From Sphingobacteriales bacterium (GTDB lineage: Bacteria > Bacteroidota > Bacteroidia > Sphingobacteriales > Sphingobacteriaceae), in NCBI GenBank assembly GCA_004293485.1, contig RDYW01000031.1, forward strand, positions 1-64,000: a stretch of 64,000 nucleotides of DNA, given 5' to 3'. The first letter of the stretch is position 1; every line of letters starts with the position of its first letter. The notes below the pieces were generated by a model. It did not search any database. It worked only from the letters and a program-made list of their open reading frames with translations, and had not been told where the DNA came from. Shown here piece by piece: positions 47,584 to 56,693 of the stretch. The position numbers and the translations under genes were made by a program.

Positions 47584-48270
47584 CTACAGCCCAAAAACAT
47601 ATTCTACTATATTGGCCCCCATTTTTAATGCTTTTTGTCGGCTTGCTTGTGTGTCTTCGGGATAAGTGCCAAAATCTTCCCAACCGTTACCCAAATCGCA
47701 CTCGTAGGTATAAAAACAAATAATTTTACTTTTGTAAATTAAGGCAAAACCTTGTGGGCGTTTGCCATCGTGTTCGTGTATTTTGGGCAGGCCTTTTGTA
47801 AACTTATAGGTTTGGTTATAAATGGCGTGGGTGGGTGGTAGTTCTACAAAATCAAGCTCGGGGAATACTTTTTTCATTTGCGGGCGTATAAATTTATCTA
47901 AGCCGTAATTATCGTCGATATGTAAAAAACCGCCCCCAAGTAAGTAATTGCGCATATTTATTGTTTCTTGCTTATTAAAAGTTATATTACCATGGCCTGT
48001 TAAATATACTAATGGATAGTTAAAAATTTCGGTACTGCTGGCTTCAACAATGGCTTCGTTAGGGTAAAAATTGGTTTTTATATTTTGGTTGCAAAAGCTT
48101 ATAAGGTTAGGTAAGGCGGTACGGTTAGCATACCAATCGCCGCCGCCGTTGTATTTTAATTTGGCCATTTTATAGCTTGGCTGTGCGTACAATGCCTGTT
48201 TACCAAACAGTATTAAGCCCCCTAATAAAATAATATTTATTAAAAAAGCGACTATTTTTTTTACTTTCAT
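47584..48270 (-). CDS. DUF4159 family protein
   Basis: A 228-residue exported or anchored protein (hydrophobic 8-25). The conserved core VYLTGHGNITFNKQE, LLGGGFLHIDDNYGLD and WEDFGTYPEDT fits DUF4159, which has a glutamine-amidotransferase-like fold. In relatives it is often near MoxR/BatA-type genes, which are absent here. It sits 4 bp after rsmE on the same strand, so the two are co-transcribed. Confidence 0.88.
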   Translation of the reverse strand: MKVKKIVAFLINIILLGGLILFGKQALYAQPSYKMAKLKYNGGGDWYANRTALPNLISFCNQNIKTNFYPNEAIVEASSTEIFNYPLVYLTGHGNITFNKQETINMRNYLLGGGFLHIDDNYGLDKFIRPQMKKVFPELDFVELPPTHAIYNQTYKFTKGLPKIHEHDGKRPQGFALIYKSKIICFYTYECDLGNGWEDFGTYPEDTQASRQKALKMGANIVEYVFGL

Positions 48271-48274
48271 AAAA

Positions 48275-48976
48275 TTATCGGTTTAAATAATTTATTTCGA
48301 AACAGGCGGCTAAAGCTGCAGTTTCGGTGCGTAAACGGGTGTTTCCTAAGGTAATGGGTTTAAATCCGTTTTGTTGTGCTGCGGTAATTTCGCTGGCCGA
48401 AAAATCGCCCTCGGGGCCTATTAAAATTAAGTATTTTTGGTGTGGGATAAAATTGGTTTTGATAGCTTGCTTATCAAAATTATGGCAATGGGCTATAAAT
48501 TTAGCATCCGCCGAAGCGTGATGTAAAAAATTAGTATAAGTAAGGGCTTGGTTAAGTATTGGGTGGTAGGCTGTTAGCGTTTGCTTTACTGCTGATGTTA
48601 TTATTTTTATGGCTCGTTCGATTTTTATTTCTTTACGTTCGCTGTGTTCGCAAATAATGGGTGTTATTTCATCAATGCCTATTTCGGTGGCTTTTTCTAA
48701 AAACCATTCGAGGCGTTCGGTATTTTTGGTGGGCGCAATAGCTATGTGTAGGTAATGGTTTCGCTGCCCATACTGCTTTTGGTGGTGTATAATGTTTAAT
48801 GTGGTTCGTTTGGGGTGATTGTTGGTAATTTTGGCTAGGTAAAAGCCGCCTTTTCCGTCGATTAAATGTACTTCATCGTTAATTTTTAGGCGCAATACTT
48901 TTATGCAATGTTTGCTTTCGTCTTCGTTTAGCTGGTAGGTTTGGCCAACAATATCTGGGGTGTAAAATAGGTGCAT
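48275..48976 (-). CDS. rsmE: 16S rRNA (uracil1498-N3)-methyltransferase
   Basis: A SPOUT-class methyltransferase of 233 residues that methylates U1498 of 16S rRNA using SAM. An N-terminal PUA-like domain (to about 70) is followed by the knotted domain, with LILIGPEGDFSASEI and LGNTRLRTETAALAA forming the SAM pocket. It is full length. It is first in a two-gene operon with the DUF4159 gene. Confidence 0.95.
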   Translation of the reverse strand: MHLFYTPDIVGQTYQLNEDESKHCIKVLRLKINDEVHLIDGKGGFYLAKITNNHPKRTTLNIIHHQKQYGQRNHYLHIAIAPTKNTERLEWFLEKATEIGIDEITPIICEHSERKEIKIERAIKIITSAVKQTLTAYHPILNQALTYTNFLHHASADAKFIAHCHNFDKQAIKTNFIPHQKYLILIGPEGDFSASEITAAQQNGFKPITLGNTRLRTETAALAACFEINYLNR

Positions 48977-49119
48977 ATTGGGTGTTTTTTTAGGAAATTA
49001 TAAGTTAAGGTTTATTTAAAAATACACTGTCACTTTAAGTGTGTAAGTTAAAAAATTTTCAGAATAACTTTTTAATTCACATACTTTGTGAAACACTATC
49101 AGAATCTAAACTTGATAGC

Positions 49120-49383
49120 TTATATCAATTGTCCTACTTTGTTTACTACTTTATACTTTAAATTATTAAACTCATTAAAATGTGCTTTACCACATTTTAT
49201 TTTCATTTGTTCGTCTGCACTTAATTTTGACAAATCCACTATTGGAGTTCCAGTATCTTTAGTTTCTGCCACAAAATATACTTTTATATCATTTTCAAAT
49301 ACAATTGCCCAATCAGGGTTATAGTTTCCTATCGGTGTTGGTATTTTAAACCGATTGGGTAATTTGAAATAAAATTTTATTTG
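49120..49383 (-). pseudogene. type III restriction endonuclease (Res), C-terminal fragment
   Basis: This minus-strand reading frame is not in the ORF track. It gives 87 residues: IKFYFKLPNRFKIPTPIG, then YNPDWAIVF, YFVAETKDTG, and KIKCGKAHF near the end. This is the nuclease end of type III Res subunits. It keeps the PD...ExK catalytic motif (PDW and ETK), but all of the helicase part, about 800 or more residues, is missing. A TAG at 49384-49386 closes the frame upstream and there is no start codon. It is a dead remnant. Confidence 0.8.
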
Positions 49384-49556
49384 CTAGCTACTTTCGCAGT
49401 CTTTAGCACATAGCGTTCGTTAGCAAAGTTTATGTCTTCGCCAAGTGTGGCTTTTAGCTTTCCCCAATCTAGTTGCCCTTCGGCAAATGCTTCGGGTAAA
49501 AGTGCTTTTAAGGCTTTTAATTTTTGTTGTTGGGGTGTAAGGCTAGTTCCTTCCAT
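49377..49556 (-). pseudogene. type III DNA methyltransferase (Mod), N-terminal fragment
   Basis: A 59-codon ORF too short for the track. MEGTSLTPQQQKLKAL, then PEAFAEGQLDWGKLKATLGE and DINFANERYVL, is the normal N-terminus of type III Mod proteins, which continue NWAGKSDAF. Here it switches after ERYVL to KTAKVASK and a stop. It runs directly into the Res fragment in another frame. So the 5' end of mod and the 3' end of res are joined, with the rest of both genes deleted. Confidence 0.8.
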
Positions 49557-49717
49557 ATTTTAGTTGTGATTTGTGTTCGCAATTTAGTTTTTTTTGAAAA
49601 AAATATTATTTGTAATGTACAACTAAAACACACTTGTAAAACGTTTGGGTAGTGGGTTTAGGTGCGCAGCAAGGCTAACCAAAGTAAATGGCACTAAAGC
49701 ACCTTAACACAAAAAAA

Positions 49718-49761
49718 ATCCACCAAAAATTTAAAGCTTTAACCTTAAACTTTTGATGGAT
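49718..49761 (-). terminator. rho-independent terminator of the BI-1 operon
   Basis: Read on the minus strand, ATCCATCAAAAGTTTAA pairs with TTAAATTTTTGGTGGAT (two or three mismatches) and is followed by TTTTTTTT. It lies 57 bp after the Bax-inhibitor-1 stop codon. Confidence 0.7.
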
Positions 49762-49817
49762 ATAATTTAATTCAAAAATTTTTTTGCGGCAGCAAATCAA
49801 AAATCTGCAATCAAAAA

Positions 49818-50546
49818 TTATCTTCTGTTGCCAAATACCCTTAACATGCTTAAAAATAGGTTTATGAAATCAAGATAAAGGGTTAAAGCACCCATTAGTA
49901 CCATTTTGCTTGTGCTGGCATCGCCAAACTCTATGCCTGCACCTATGCGTTTTAGTTTTTGTACATCGTAGGCGGTTAAACCTGTAAATACTATAATACC
50001 TACAAAACTAATAATGTACTGCATTTGGCTGCTACCCAAAAACATATTAACCACTGATGCAATTACCATGCCTAATAATGCCATGGTTAATAAGCTGCCT
50101 AGCTTGGTTAAATCGGTATCGGTAGTGTAACCCAACACGGCCATTACTCCAAAAAGTAACGATGATGATAAAAATACGCCAGTTATTGAGCCCGATGTGT
50201 ACAACAAAAATATAAAACTAAGGCTTATACCCATAGTGGTGGCAAAGGCAATAAATAAAAACATCATTACCGGGTACGCTATTTTATTTATACCGAACGA
50301 CATAATAAGCATAAACGCCAGCGGTGCAAACATTACAATAGTACCTAAGCCTGTACGGCGGCCAGTTTCCATATCAATAAGTAAGCTTAAAAGCGATACA
50401 TCGTTTGCAAATAATGTGGCACATAAAGTGGATATGCCTAGCGCTACAAACATCCAAGCGAAAACTTTGGCAATAAATTTTTTAGAAGCATCTGCGTTTA
50501 CATCAACGTAGTTTGCGTATTCAATTTTTTGAGTGTTGTTTGTCAT
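49818..50546 (-). CDS. Bax inhibitor-1/YccA family membrane protein
   Basis: A 242-residue seven-helix membrane protein of the BI-1 (TMBIM) family, pH-sensitive Ca2+ leak channels in the bacterial homologue. Helices lie at about 28-48, 70-90, 95-115, 120-140, 150-170, 178-198 and 215-235. The family signature is in FVGIIVFTGLTAYDVQKLKRIG, whose Asp belongs to the conserved di-aspartyl region. It is the last gene of the murQ operon (25-bp gap) and is followed by a strong terminator. Confidence 0.92.
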   Translation of the reverse strand: MTNNTQKIEYANYVDVNADASKKFIAKVFAWMFVALGISTLCATLFANDVSLLSLLIDMETGRRTGLGTIVMFAPLAFMLIMSFGINKIAYPVMMFLFIAFATTMGISLSFIFLLYTSGSITGVFLSSSLLFGVMAVLGYTTDTDLTKLGSLLTMALLGMVIASVVNMFLGSSQMQYIISFVGIIVFTGLTAYDVQKLKRIGAGIEFGDASTSKMVLMGALTLYLDFINLFLSMLRVFGNRR

Positions 50547-50571
50547 AATTTTTTTTTAATGATGTTCAAAT

Positions 50572-51138
50572 TTAATGTAATCTTTTTAATATTTGGTTTT
50601 CTATAAGTAAAAAAAACTGGGCTGGTTTTAATTGTCGCCAGTTTACATTATCTAAATTTCCGCCAAAGTTAATATAGTAATCAAGGTTGTTTATTTTAAA
50701 TTCATCTATTACATGTGGCCTAAAATTTATGCCTGCTATCCAACCATCTTCAAGGTCTTGAAACCATTCTTCGTAATAACAATCGTCGGAGGTATGAAAA
50801 TTAAGTATGTTTTCGCCTAGTAAAATAAATTTATGTATGCCTTGTGCAATTAAGGTTTCTAGTATTTCACGCTTTAGCAACATAATATCGTTATTAATAG
50901 CATCGTTCCACTCGCCTATAAATTCGATAATGGCGTATTTACCCTCGTAATCTACAAACAAAATTTTAAGGTACAACGTTTGCGAACCAAAGTAATCCCA
51001 TTGTGGGTGAATAAGGTAATTGTAAATTTGCTTATCAAAAGTAAATTCGTTGTATTGGGTATTGTATAAAGGCGAAAGTTCATCCTCGGCGGCTACATAA
51101 TCATCACGCCAGCGGTAATAAGGTTCAATATCATGCAT
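50572..51138 (-). CDS. conserved hypothetical protein (188 aa)
   Basis: A soluble, acidic and aromatic-rich protein with no signal peptide or membrane helix. WRDDYVAAEDELSPLYN, IEFIGEWNDAINNDIMLLKR, HKFILLGENILNFHTSDDCYYEEW and INFGGNLDNVNWRQLKP read like conserved blocks of a lineage-specific family. I do not recognise the function. It begins 6 bp after murQ and ends 25 bp before the BI-1 gene, so it belongs to this operon. Confidence 0.7.
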   Translation of the reverse strand: MHDIEPYYRWRDDYVAAEDELSPLYNTQYNEFTFDKQIYNYLIHPQWDYFGSQTLYLKILFVDYEGKYAIIEFIGEWNDAINNDIMLLKREILETLIAQGIHKFILLGENILNFHTSDDCYYEEWFQDLEDGWIAGINFRPHVIDEFKINNLDYYINFGGNLDNVNWRQLKPAQFFLLIENQILKRLH

Positions 51139-51144
51139 GGGTGT

Positions 51145-51960
51145 TTAGTGTAAAGTGGCTAAAAATGCTTCAACAGCTTTACGCACACTTCCGTGTAGGT
51201 TAAGTAATTTTTGCGCTTTTTCTTCATTTAAACCAGTTTCGTTCATTATCATAAGTGTACCACGTTGCACCAGTTTATTATTGGTTAATTGCATATCAAC
51301 CATACGGTTACCTTTAACCTTGCCTAGCTTTATCATTACAGCCGTACTTAGCATATTTAAAACAAGTTTTTGGGCGGTACCAGCTTTCATGCGGGTACTA
51401 CCAGTTACAAACTCGGGGCCTACCACTACCTCTATGGGTATATTAGCTACTTGGGCAACGGGGCTTTGGCTATTACACACAATGCAAGCGGTTAATATGC
51501 CGTGTTGTTGCGCCATTTTTAATCCACCTATCACATAAGGGGTAGTGCCCGATGCTGCCAAGCCAACTAAAATATCGCTGCTATTGATGTTATATTTTTG
51601 TACATCATGCCAAGCTTGTTGGGTATTATCTTCTGCATTTTCTACGGCTTTACGTATTGCGCTATCGCCCCCGGCAATAATGCCAACAACAGTATTAAAT
51701 GCTACACCAAAAGTGGGCGGGCATTCCGATGCGTCTAGTATGCCTAGCCTTCCGCTGGTACCAGCACCAATATAAAACAAACGTCCCCCATTTTTCATAC
51801 GTTCAACTGCAGCGTCAACCAAAAGGGCTATTTGTGGAATCGTTTTTTGTACTGCCAAAGCCACAGTTTGGTCTTCGGTATTTATGTAGGATAAAAGCGA
51901 TATCACCGATTGGTTTTCTAAATCAGTGTATAACGATTCTTGTTCGGTAGTTTTTTCCAT
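51145..51960 (-). CDS. murQ: N-acetylmuramic acid 6-phosphate etherase
   Basis: Cleaves the lactyl ether of MurNAc-6-P to GlcNAc-6-P and D-lactate in cell-wall recycling. The SIS domain shows IGAGTSGRLGILDASECPPTFG and GLAASGTTPYVIGGL. The catalytic region includes GPEFVTGSTRMKAGTAQKLVLNML. At 271 residues it is slightly shorter than the usual ~300 but ends normally in a small helical domain. It leads an operon with the unknown 188-aa gene and BI-1. No MurK/AnmK or MurNAc transporter is adjacent. Confidence 0.95.
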   Translation of the reverse strand: MEKTTEQESLYTDLENQSVISLLSYINTEDQTVALAVQKTIPQIALLVDAAVERMKNGGRLFYIGAGTSGRLGILDASECPPTFGVAFNTVVGIIAGGDSAIRKAVENAEDNTQQAWHDVQKYNINSSDILVGLAASGTTPYVIGGLKMAQQHGILTACIVCNSQSPVAQVANIPIEVVVGPEFVTGSTRMKAGTAQKLVLNMLSTAVMIKLGKVKGNRMVDMQLTNNKLVQRGTLMIMNETGLNEEKAQKLLNLHGSVRKAVEAFLATLH

Positions 51961-51984
51961 TTGATAGGGTTTAATTTTTCATTT

Positions 51985-51992
51985 CAAAATTA
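51985..51992 (-). promoter_or_regulatory. -7 element upstream of murQ
   Basis: Minus-strand TAATTTTG matches the Bacteroidota TAnnTTTG -7 box, 25 bp before the murQ ATG. No clear TTG is found at -33, so this is a partial match. Confidence 0.4.
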
Positions 51993-52117
51993 CAAAACAT
52001 TTGGGCGTATTTAAGGCATATTTATTGTAAAATTAAGGTAGAAATATTTTTTTTAAATCATGCCAAACCATGTATTACCACACCATATAATATGTTAATA
52101 TTTTTTTAATGTATAAT

Positions 52118-52217
52118 GGCGTTTTAACACGCTTTCCGCTATATCTTTTTTTGTTTATATGCCCCAACCCAAGGGGCTGCTTTAGCAAAAAAAGGATACC
52201 GCTGCAATCGTTAACGC
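52118..52217. repeat. palindromic intergenic element, copy 2
   Basis: A 100-bp element beginning GGCGTTTTAACACGCTTTCC and ending GCAATCGTTAACGC. The ends GCGTT/AACGC are inverted. A stem pairs ATCTTTTTTTG with CAAAAAAAGGAT. The loop holds a second hairpin, GCCCC-aacccaa-GGGGC. It shares length, ends and a CTTTCCGCT core with the copy at 18453. It lies between murQ and the GH2-like gene, about 200 bp before the latter. The track's small minus ORF here is a shadow of the repeat. Confidence 0.7.
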
Positions 52218-52387
52218 ACCCCAAAGGCATAGCATTGGGCAAAAAACCAAGGTATTGCCACAAAGCGGCTTTATTTAAACAGTAATGTATAACAGCTACC
52301 AATACACAAGTTTTAACCTATTTTTATTAGGCTGTTTTTTTACCGCCATTTCACAAATCGTAGCACCTAAAAAATGCTTTAAATTTT

Positions 52388-52395
52388 TACATTTG
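52388..52395 (+). promoter_or_regulatory. -7 element upstream of the GH2-like gene
   Basis: TACATTTG matches the TAnnTTTG consensus exactly and lies 26 bp before the ATG. A -33 TTG at proper spacing is not evident. Confidence 0.4.
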
Positions 52396-52421
52396 ATTTT
52401 TTTTGCAAACAACCCCATAAC

Positions 52422-55400
52422 ATGAAAACTACTTTCGTTGCATTATTGGTATTCAACCTATTGTTTATTAATGCCTCTGCACAACAACCCATAAATAACT
52501 ACCCCATACAGCAGCTTACAACTACCCGAGCCGAAATTTTATTAAACAATAAATGGCTTTTTCAGCCAGCTATAAACCAAGCCACCGAAAAACCCTTAGC
52601 CGCTAATTGGGATAGCATACAAGTACCTTCATCTTGGTACTCCAAATTCGAGGTCGATTCTTTTAAAGCAAGCAACATCCAAAACAAGCAACAACTCAAA
52701 AACCTTTCGCGGGCTTGGTACCAAACTACCGTATTTATCCCAGCCAACTGGAAAAATAATAGCACCCTTTTACAACTATGTAAGGTTTCTACCGATGCCA
52801 TTATTTACATAAATGGCCAGCAAGCGGGTACAATACAATGGTACACAGGCCAAGTTGATGTTTCTAAATATGTAAAATATGGCCAACAAAACCAAATACG
52901 CATATTGGTAATAGCCACCGCCAACGAAGGCGAAATCCCAGTATTAATGGGTACGGCCACCACACAAGTTACGTTTACCAAAGCAACTTTAGAAACTAGG
53001 GGCATTACGGGCGATGTTATTTTATCATCCCACCCAAAAAATACGTTTATAAACGATGTATTTGTACAGTCATCCGTAAGGCAAAGTAAAGTGGCGTTAG
53101 ATGTAGAAATTATTGGGATTAAAAAAGCCTCCAATGTTTCGGTTACTGCGCAAATGTGTAACCAACAAGGCCTTGCCGAAAAAACATTTACAACAAATAT
53201 CAGCCTTATGGCGCAAGATACCCAAACCGTAAAACTAGCCTTCGATTGGCAAAACCCCCGTTTATGGGATTTGGATAAACCCGAACTTTATACCCTAAAA
53301 CTTAAAATTGTAGGCAAAAGCAGTATTGATGATGAATATGCACAAGCGTTTGGCTTCCGCGAATTTTGGATTGATGGCAAACATTTTTTTCTTAACGGAA
53401 AAAAAATAAACCTTAGGCCGCATTTATTTGTAGGTGGTAATGGGATGGACGAATTGATTGATGCCAGTATAGACGGTATCCGTAAAAACGGTTTTAACAT
53501 TAGCGAAATATGGCCCAATAACTTTGATAAACGAGGTTTTTTAGAACACTCGGAGCAAATGATGGCTAGGGCCGATAAAAAAGGCTTTTTATTAATGGGT
53601 GTAGCCCTGCCTTTTATAGATTATTTGTTAGATAAAAGCTGGAAATTTCAATGGGATAAACCCGAGGTAAAAATAGCTTACGAAAAACGTATGCGTATTG
53701 ATTTACGCCGCAACCGTAACCACCCATCGGTAGTAATGTGGACTACATCGGGCAATTTTTTCGGCGATACGCAAGATCAAAACCCCTTTAATATAGGCCG
53801 TACCAATTGGATAAAAAATAACCCACCGTTTCAAAAAAATGCCACTGCGGGCATCGAAGCCATCAACATTATCAAAAAAAACGACCCTACCCGCCCCGTG
53901 TTTACCCACCACGGTACTTACGTAGGCGATGTGCATACGCTTAACTTTTACCTTGGTTTTTCGCCACTGCAAGAGCGGGAAGAATGGATGTCGTTTTATT
54001 CCCAAAATGGGCAAATACCTTTTATTGGGATAGAGTTTGGCACACCTTTGTATTGCGATTTTTTGCGTGGCCGCAATGGCTTTGGCAGCAATATTAAAAC
54101 CGAACCGCTGATAACCGAATTTACAGCCGCTTACCTAGGCGATAAAGCCTACCAAACCGAGCCTGCCTATTATAAAAATTATATCAAAAATAATTTTATC
54201 TCGGGGCAAACTTACCGAGAAATGGGAAGTTCATCTATCGAAAAAATATGGTCGTTTCAGCAATTACAAGCCCTATTTACTAAAAACACTTGGCGCAGTT
54301 GGCGGGCGTATGATATGCCTGGTGGTATGCTTCCTTGGGCAAGCGGACACGGCTATACCCGTACCGATAGTGCCAATACGCAGGTAAAAATGCCGCCTTT
54401 TGCATTAGGGCGCAAAGGTTGGTATTACCCTACTGCCATATATGCAGATATTTATGATAAACAACCGCCAGCCTACACCATACAAGAGGGCGGCAAAGCA
54501 CTCGTTCAAAATAACAACGCTACACTGGCTTATATTGCAGGTGCAAGCGAGGCTTTTACCGAAAAAGCACATTCGTTTAGCCCCAGCCAAGTGGTCGAAA
54601 AACAATTATTCTTTTTTAACGATACCCGCCAAGTGCAAAAATGTGTGTGGAGCTACAGCGTTTCGGTAGCTGGTAAAACTATCTCCCAATATGCTGGCGA
54701 ATGCTTGGTGCCTGTGGGCGATAAAAAAACCGAACGTATTTTATTTACTATTCCATCTCAAATTACTGGCTTTAAAGCCGATGGCAACGTAATATTAAAT
54801 GCACAAATTGGAACCATAAACCATACCGATACTTTGCATTTTAGGGTTTTTAATAAGCAAGCCATTACTGGCGATAAACAAGTTTATATTTACGACCCTG
54901 TGGGGAAAACCAGCCAAATGCTTGTAAATTTGGGATATAGCCTAAAAACTTGGGCTGGTGAAGCTAATATTCCGTTAATAATTATTGGCCGAGAGGTGCT
55001 TTCCCAAAAATATAAATTGCCATTGCCCTTGCAAGCATTTATACAAAACGGAGGCAAGGCAATTGTATTTAACCAGCAAGATAGCGTGTTAGAAAAAAGC
55101 GGCTTTAGGGTAGCCAAATATGTTTCTCGCTACGTTTTTCCTATCAAAAACAACCCCATTACCCAGCAGCTAGATGAGCTAGATTTACGCAACTGGGCAG
55201 GTATAGGCACTATAAATACCGCCTACCCCGATTATATGAACAATAGCTACCAAAAATCGCCCGACGATTCGCCCATTTACGGCTGGCACTGGGGCAACCG
55301 AGGTAGTGTAGCTACCAATGCAATAGAAAAACCACATCACAGCGGCTGGAAACCTTTATTAGAATGCGAATTTGATATGGCTTACTCGCCTTTAATGGAA

Positions 55401-56693
55401 CTAAATTACGGCAAAGGAAAGCTAATATGGTGCAGCTTAGATGTAGAAGACCACGCCGATAAAGACCCCGTAGCCCAAATACTTACCCAACAATTAATAA
55501 CGTACGCACAAAAAACCATACCAGCCGTACGCAACCGAAAAACGATTTTTATAGGCAACAGCCAACAAAATAAATTGCTGGATGATGTAGGCCTTAACTA
55601 TACCCAAAGCAATACCGTAGAAACCGATGCCGATTTAATTATCTGCGGAAGCGTAAACCCCCTACAACAAAAAAACCTGTTATTATATGTACAAAACGGC
55701 GGCAAGGTTTTTATAATGCCACAAGCAAAGGCGGGTAATTATTTTGGTGTTGATTATAGCTTAGAAGCTAATTTTGATGGAGGTAAAACCATTCCTAATA
55801 TACCTATAACCAATGGATTGTCTTTATCCGATATTAGGTACCGTACCCCAACGCCATCAATACTATTAAACAAAGGGTGTACTATCGCTTTGGGCGGATT
55901 GTTGGGCGAAAAAAAGATAGGCAAAGGCCAATTGGTGTATTGCCAACTAAACCCCAACCACTTTAATGCCGATACACTTACCTATAACCGTTATACCCGA
56001 TGGCGGCAAACCCGAGCCTTTACCCAAATATTAAGCAATATGGGTGCTTCGTTTGTGTGCGATAGCAATATTTTTAGCGAAGAAAAAAAAGAAATTTACA
56101 GCATTGATTTAGATAAAACCGTGTGGAACGCAAAAATGACCATTACTTTACCCGCCGTAAAAGACGTGGCCGATAAATACAAAGACCCCGGCATAAGCCC
56201 CACCGCACTCGAACTTATTAAAACCGATGCCGATGAAACAGGCATGATAAACACCAATATACCACTTACACCCGCCGATGAGTTGTATAACGATTTACAA
56301 TCTAAAGATGGCGAAGCCGTGTTTAGAAAAACCATAACCCTGCCCGATAATATGGCGGGTAAAGATTTATTGCTACACTTAGCCGTAATTGATGATTTTG
56401 ATAATACCTATTTTAATGGTGTATTAATAGGGTACACCGATGATAAAACCACCGATACCTGGAACTTTAACCGTACTTATACCATACCAGCCAAACTGGT
56501 AAAGGCAGGCAAAAACGTACTCGCTGTTCGGGCTTTCGACTGGTACGGCGGTGGCGGTATGTTAAGTGTATCGCCCAAGCGAGAAATTATTTTAAAAGAT
56601 ACAAATGTTAAAAAAGCCGTTGGCTTATACCATAACGATTATAGAACCGATTTCGAATTGGGCGATAACCCGTTTAGGTATTTTAGGTGGTGA
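52422..56693 (+). CDS. large GH2-like secreted glycosidase or glycan-binding protein
   Basis: 1423 residues with a signal peptide (LLFINASAQ). Residues 40-210 are a GH2 sugar-binding jelly roll (WLFQP, IQVPSSWYS, AWYQTTVFIP), then an immunoglobulin-like domain (about 210-310, ending LWDLDKPELYTLKLKI). A TIM-barrel-like domain (about 310-640) carries HPSVVMWTTSGNFFGD and PFIGIEFGTP. The latter could hold the nucleophile Glu, near 537. At the acid/base position GH2 enzymes read GNE; here it is GNF. About 830-1200 looks like two ThuA/GATase-like folds, and 1250-1410 is another jelly roll. It precedes susC/susD on the same strand. Confidence 0.78.
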   Translation: MKTTFVALLVFNLLFINASAQQPINNYPIQQLTTTRAEILLNNKWLFQPAINQATEKPLAANWDSIQVPSSWYSKFEVDSFKASNIQNKQQLKNLSRAWYQTTVFIPANWKNNSTLLQLCKVSTDAIIYINGQQAGTIQWYTGQVDVSKYVKYGQQNQIRILVIATANEGEIPVLMGTATTQVTFTKATLETRGITGDVILSSHPKNTFINDVFVQSSVRQSKVALDVEIIGIKKASNVSVTAQMCNQQGLAEKTFTTNISLMAQDTQTVKLAFDWQNPRLWDLDKPELYTLKLKIVGKSSIDDEYAQAFGFREFWIDGKHFFLNGKKINLRPHLFVGGNGMDELIDASIDGIRKNGFNISEIWPNNFDKRGFLEHSEQMMARADKKGFLLMGVALPFIDYLLDKSWKFQWDKPEVKIAYEKRMRIDLRRNRNHPSVVMWTTSGNFFGDTQDQNPFNIGRTNWIKNNPPFQKNATAGIEAINIIKKNDPTRPVFTHHGTYVGDVHTLNFYLGFSPLQEREEWMSFYSQNGQIPFIGIEFGTPLYCDFLRGRNGFGSNIKTEPLITEFTAAYLGDKAYQTEPAYYKNYIKNNFISGQTYREMGSSSIEKIWSFQQLQALFTKNTWRSWRAYDMPGGMLPWASGHGYTRTDSANTQVKMPPFALGRKGWYYPTAIYADIYDKQPPAYTIQEGGKALVQNNNATLAYIAGASEAFTEKAHSFSPSQVVEKQLFFFNDTRQVQKCVWSYSVSVAGKTISQYAGECLVPVGDKKTERILFTIPSQITGFKADGNVILNAQIGTINHTDTLHFRVFNKQAITGDKQVYIYDPVGKTSQMLVNLGYSLKTWAGEANIPLIIIGREVLSQKYKLPLPLQAFIQNGGKAIVFNQQDSVLEKSGFRVAKYVSRYVFPIKNNPITQQLDELDLRNWAGIGTINTAYPDYMNNSYQKSPDDSPIYGWHWGNRGSVATNAIEKPHHSGWKPLLECEFDMAYSPLMELNYGKGKLIWCSLDVEDHADKDPVAQILTQQLITYAQKTIPAVRNRKTIFIGNSQQNKLLDDVGLNYTQSNTVETDADLIICGSVNPLQQKNLLLYVQNGGKVFIMPQAKAGNYFGVDYSLEANFDGGKTIPNIPITNGLSLSDIRYRTPTPSILLNKGCTIALGGLLGEKKIGKGQLVYCQLNPNHFNADTLTYNRYTRWRQTRAFTQILSNMGASFVCDSNIFSEEKKEIYSIDLDKTVWNAKMTITLPAVKDVADKYKDPGISPTALELIKTDADETGMINTNIPLTPADELYNDLQSKDGEAVFRKTITLPDNMAGKDLLLHLAVIDDFDNTYFNGVLIGYTDDKTTDTWNFNRTYTIPAKLVKAGKNVLAVRAFDWYGGGGMLSVSPKREIILKDTNVKKAVGLYHNDYRTDFELGDNPFRYFRW

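Noticed and set aside
49088-49324. Plus-strand 78-aa ORF of the track
   Set aside because: It is the antisense shadow of the Res C-terminal fragment, which has clear family motifs on the minus strand.
52075-52302. 75-aa minus ORF between murQ and the GH2-like gene
   Set aside because: Lies across the palindromic element; no start context or family resemblance.
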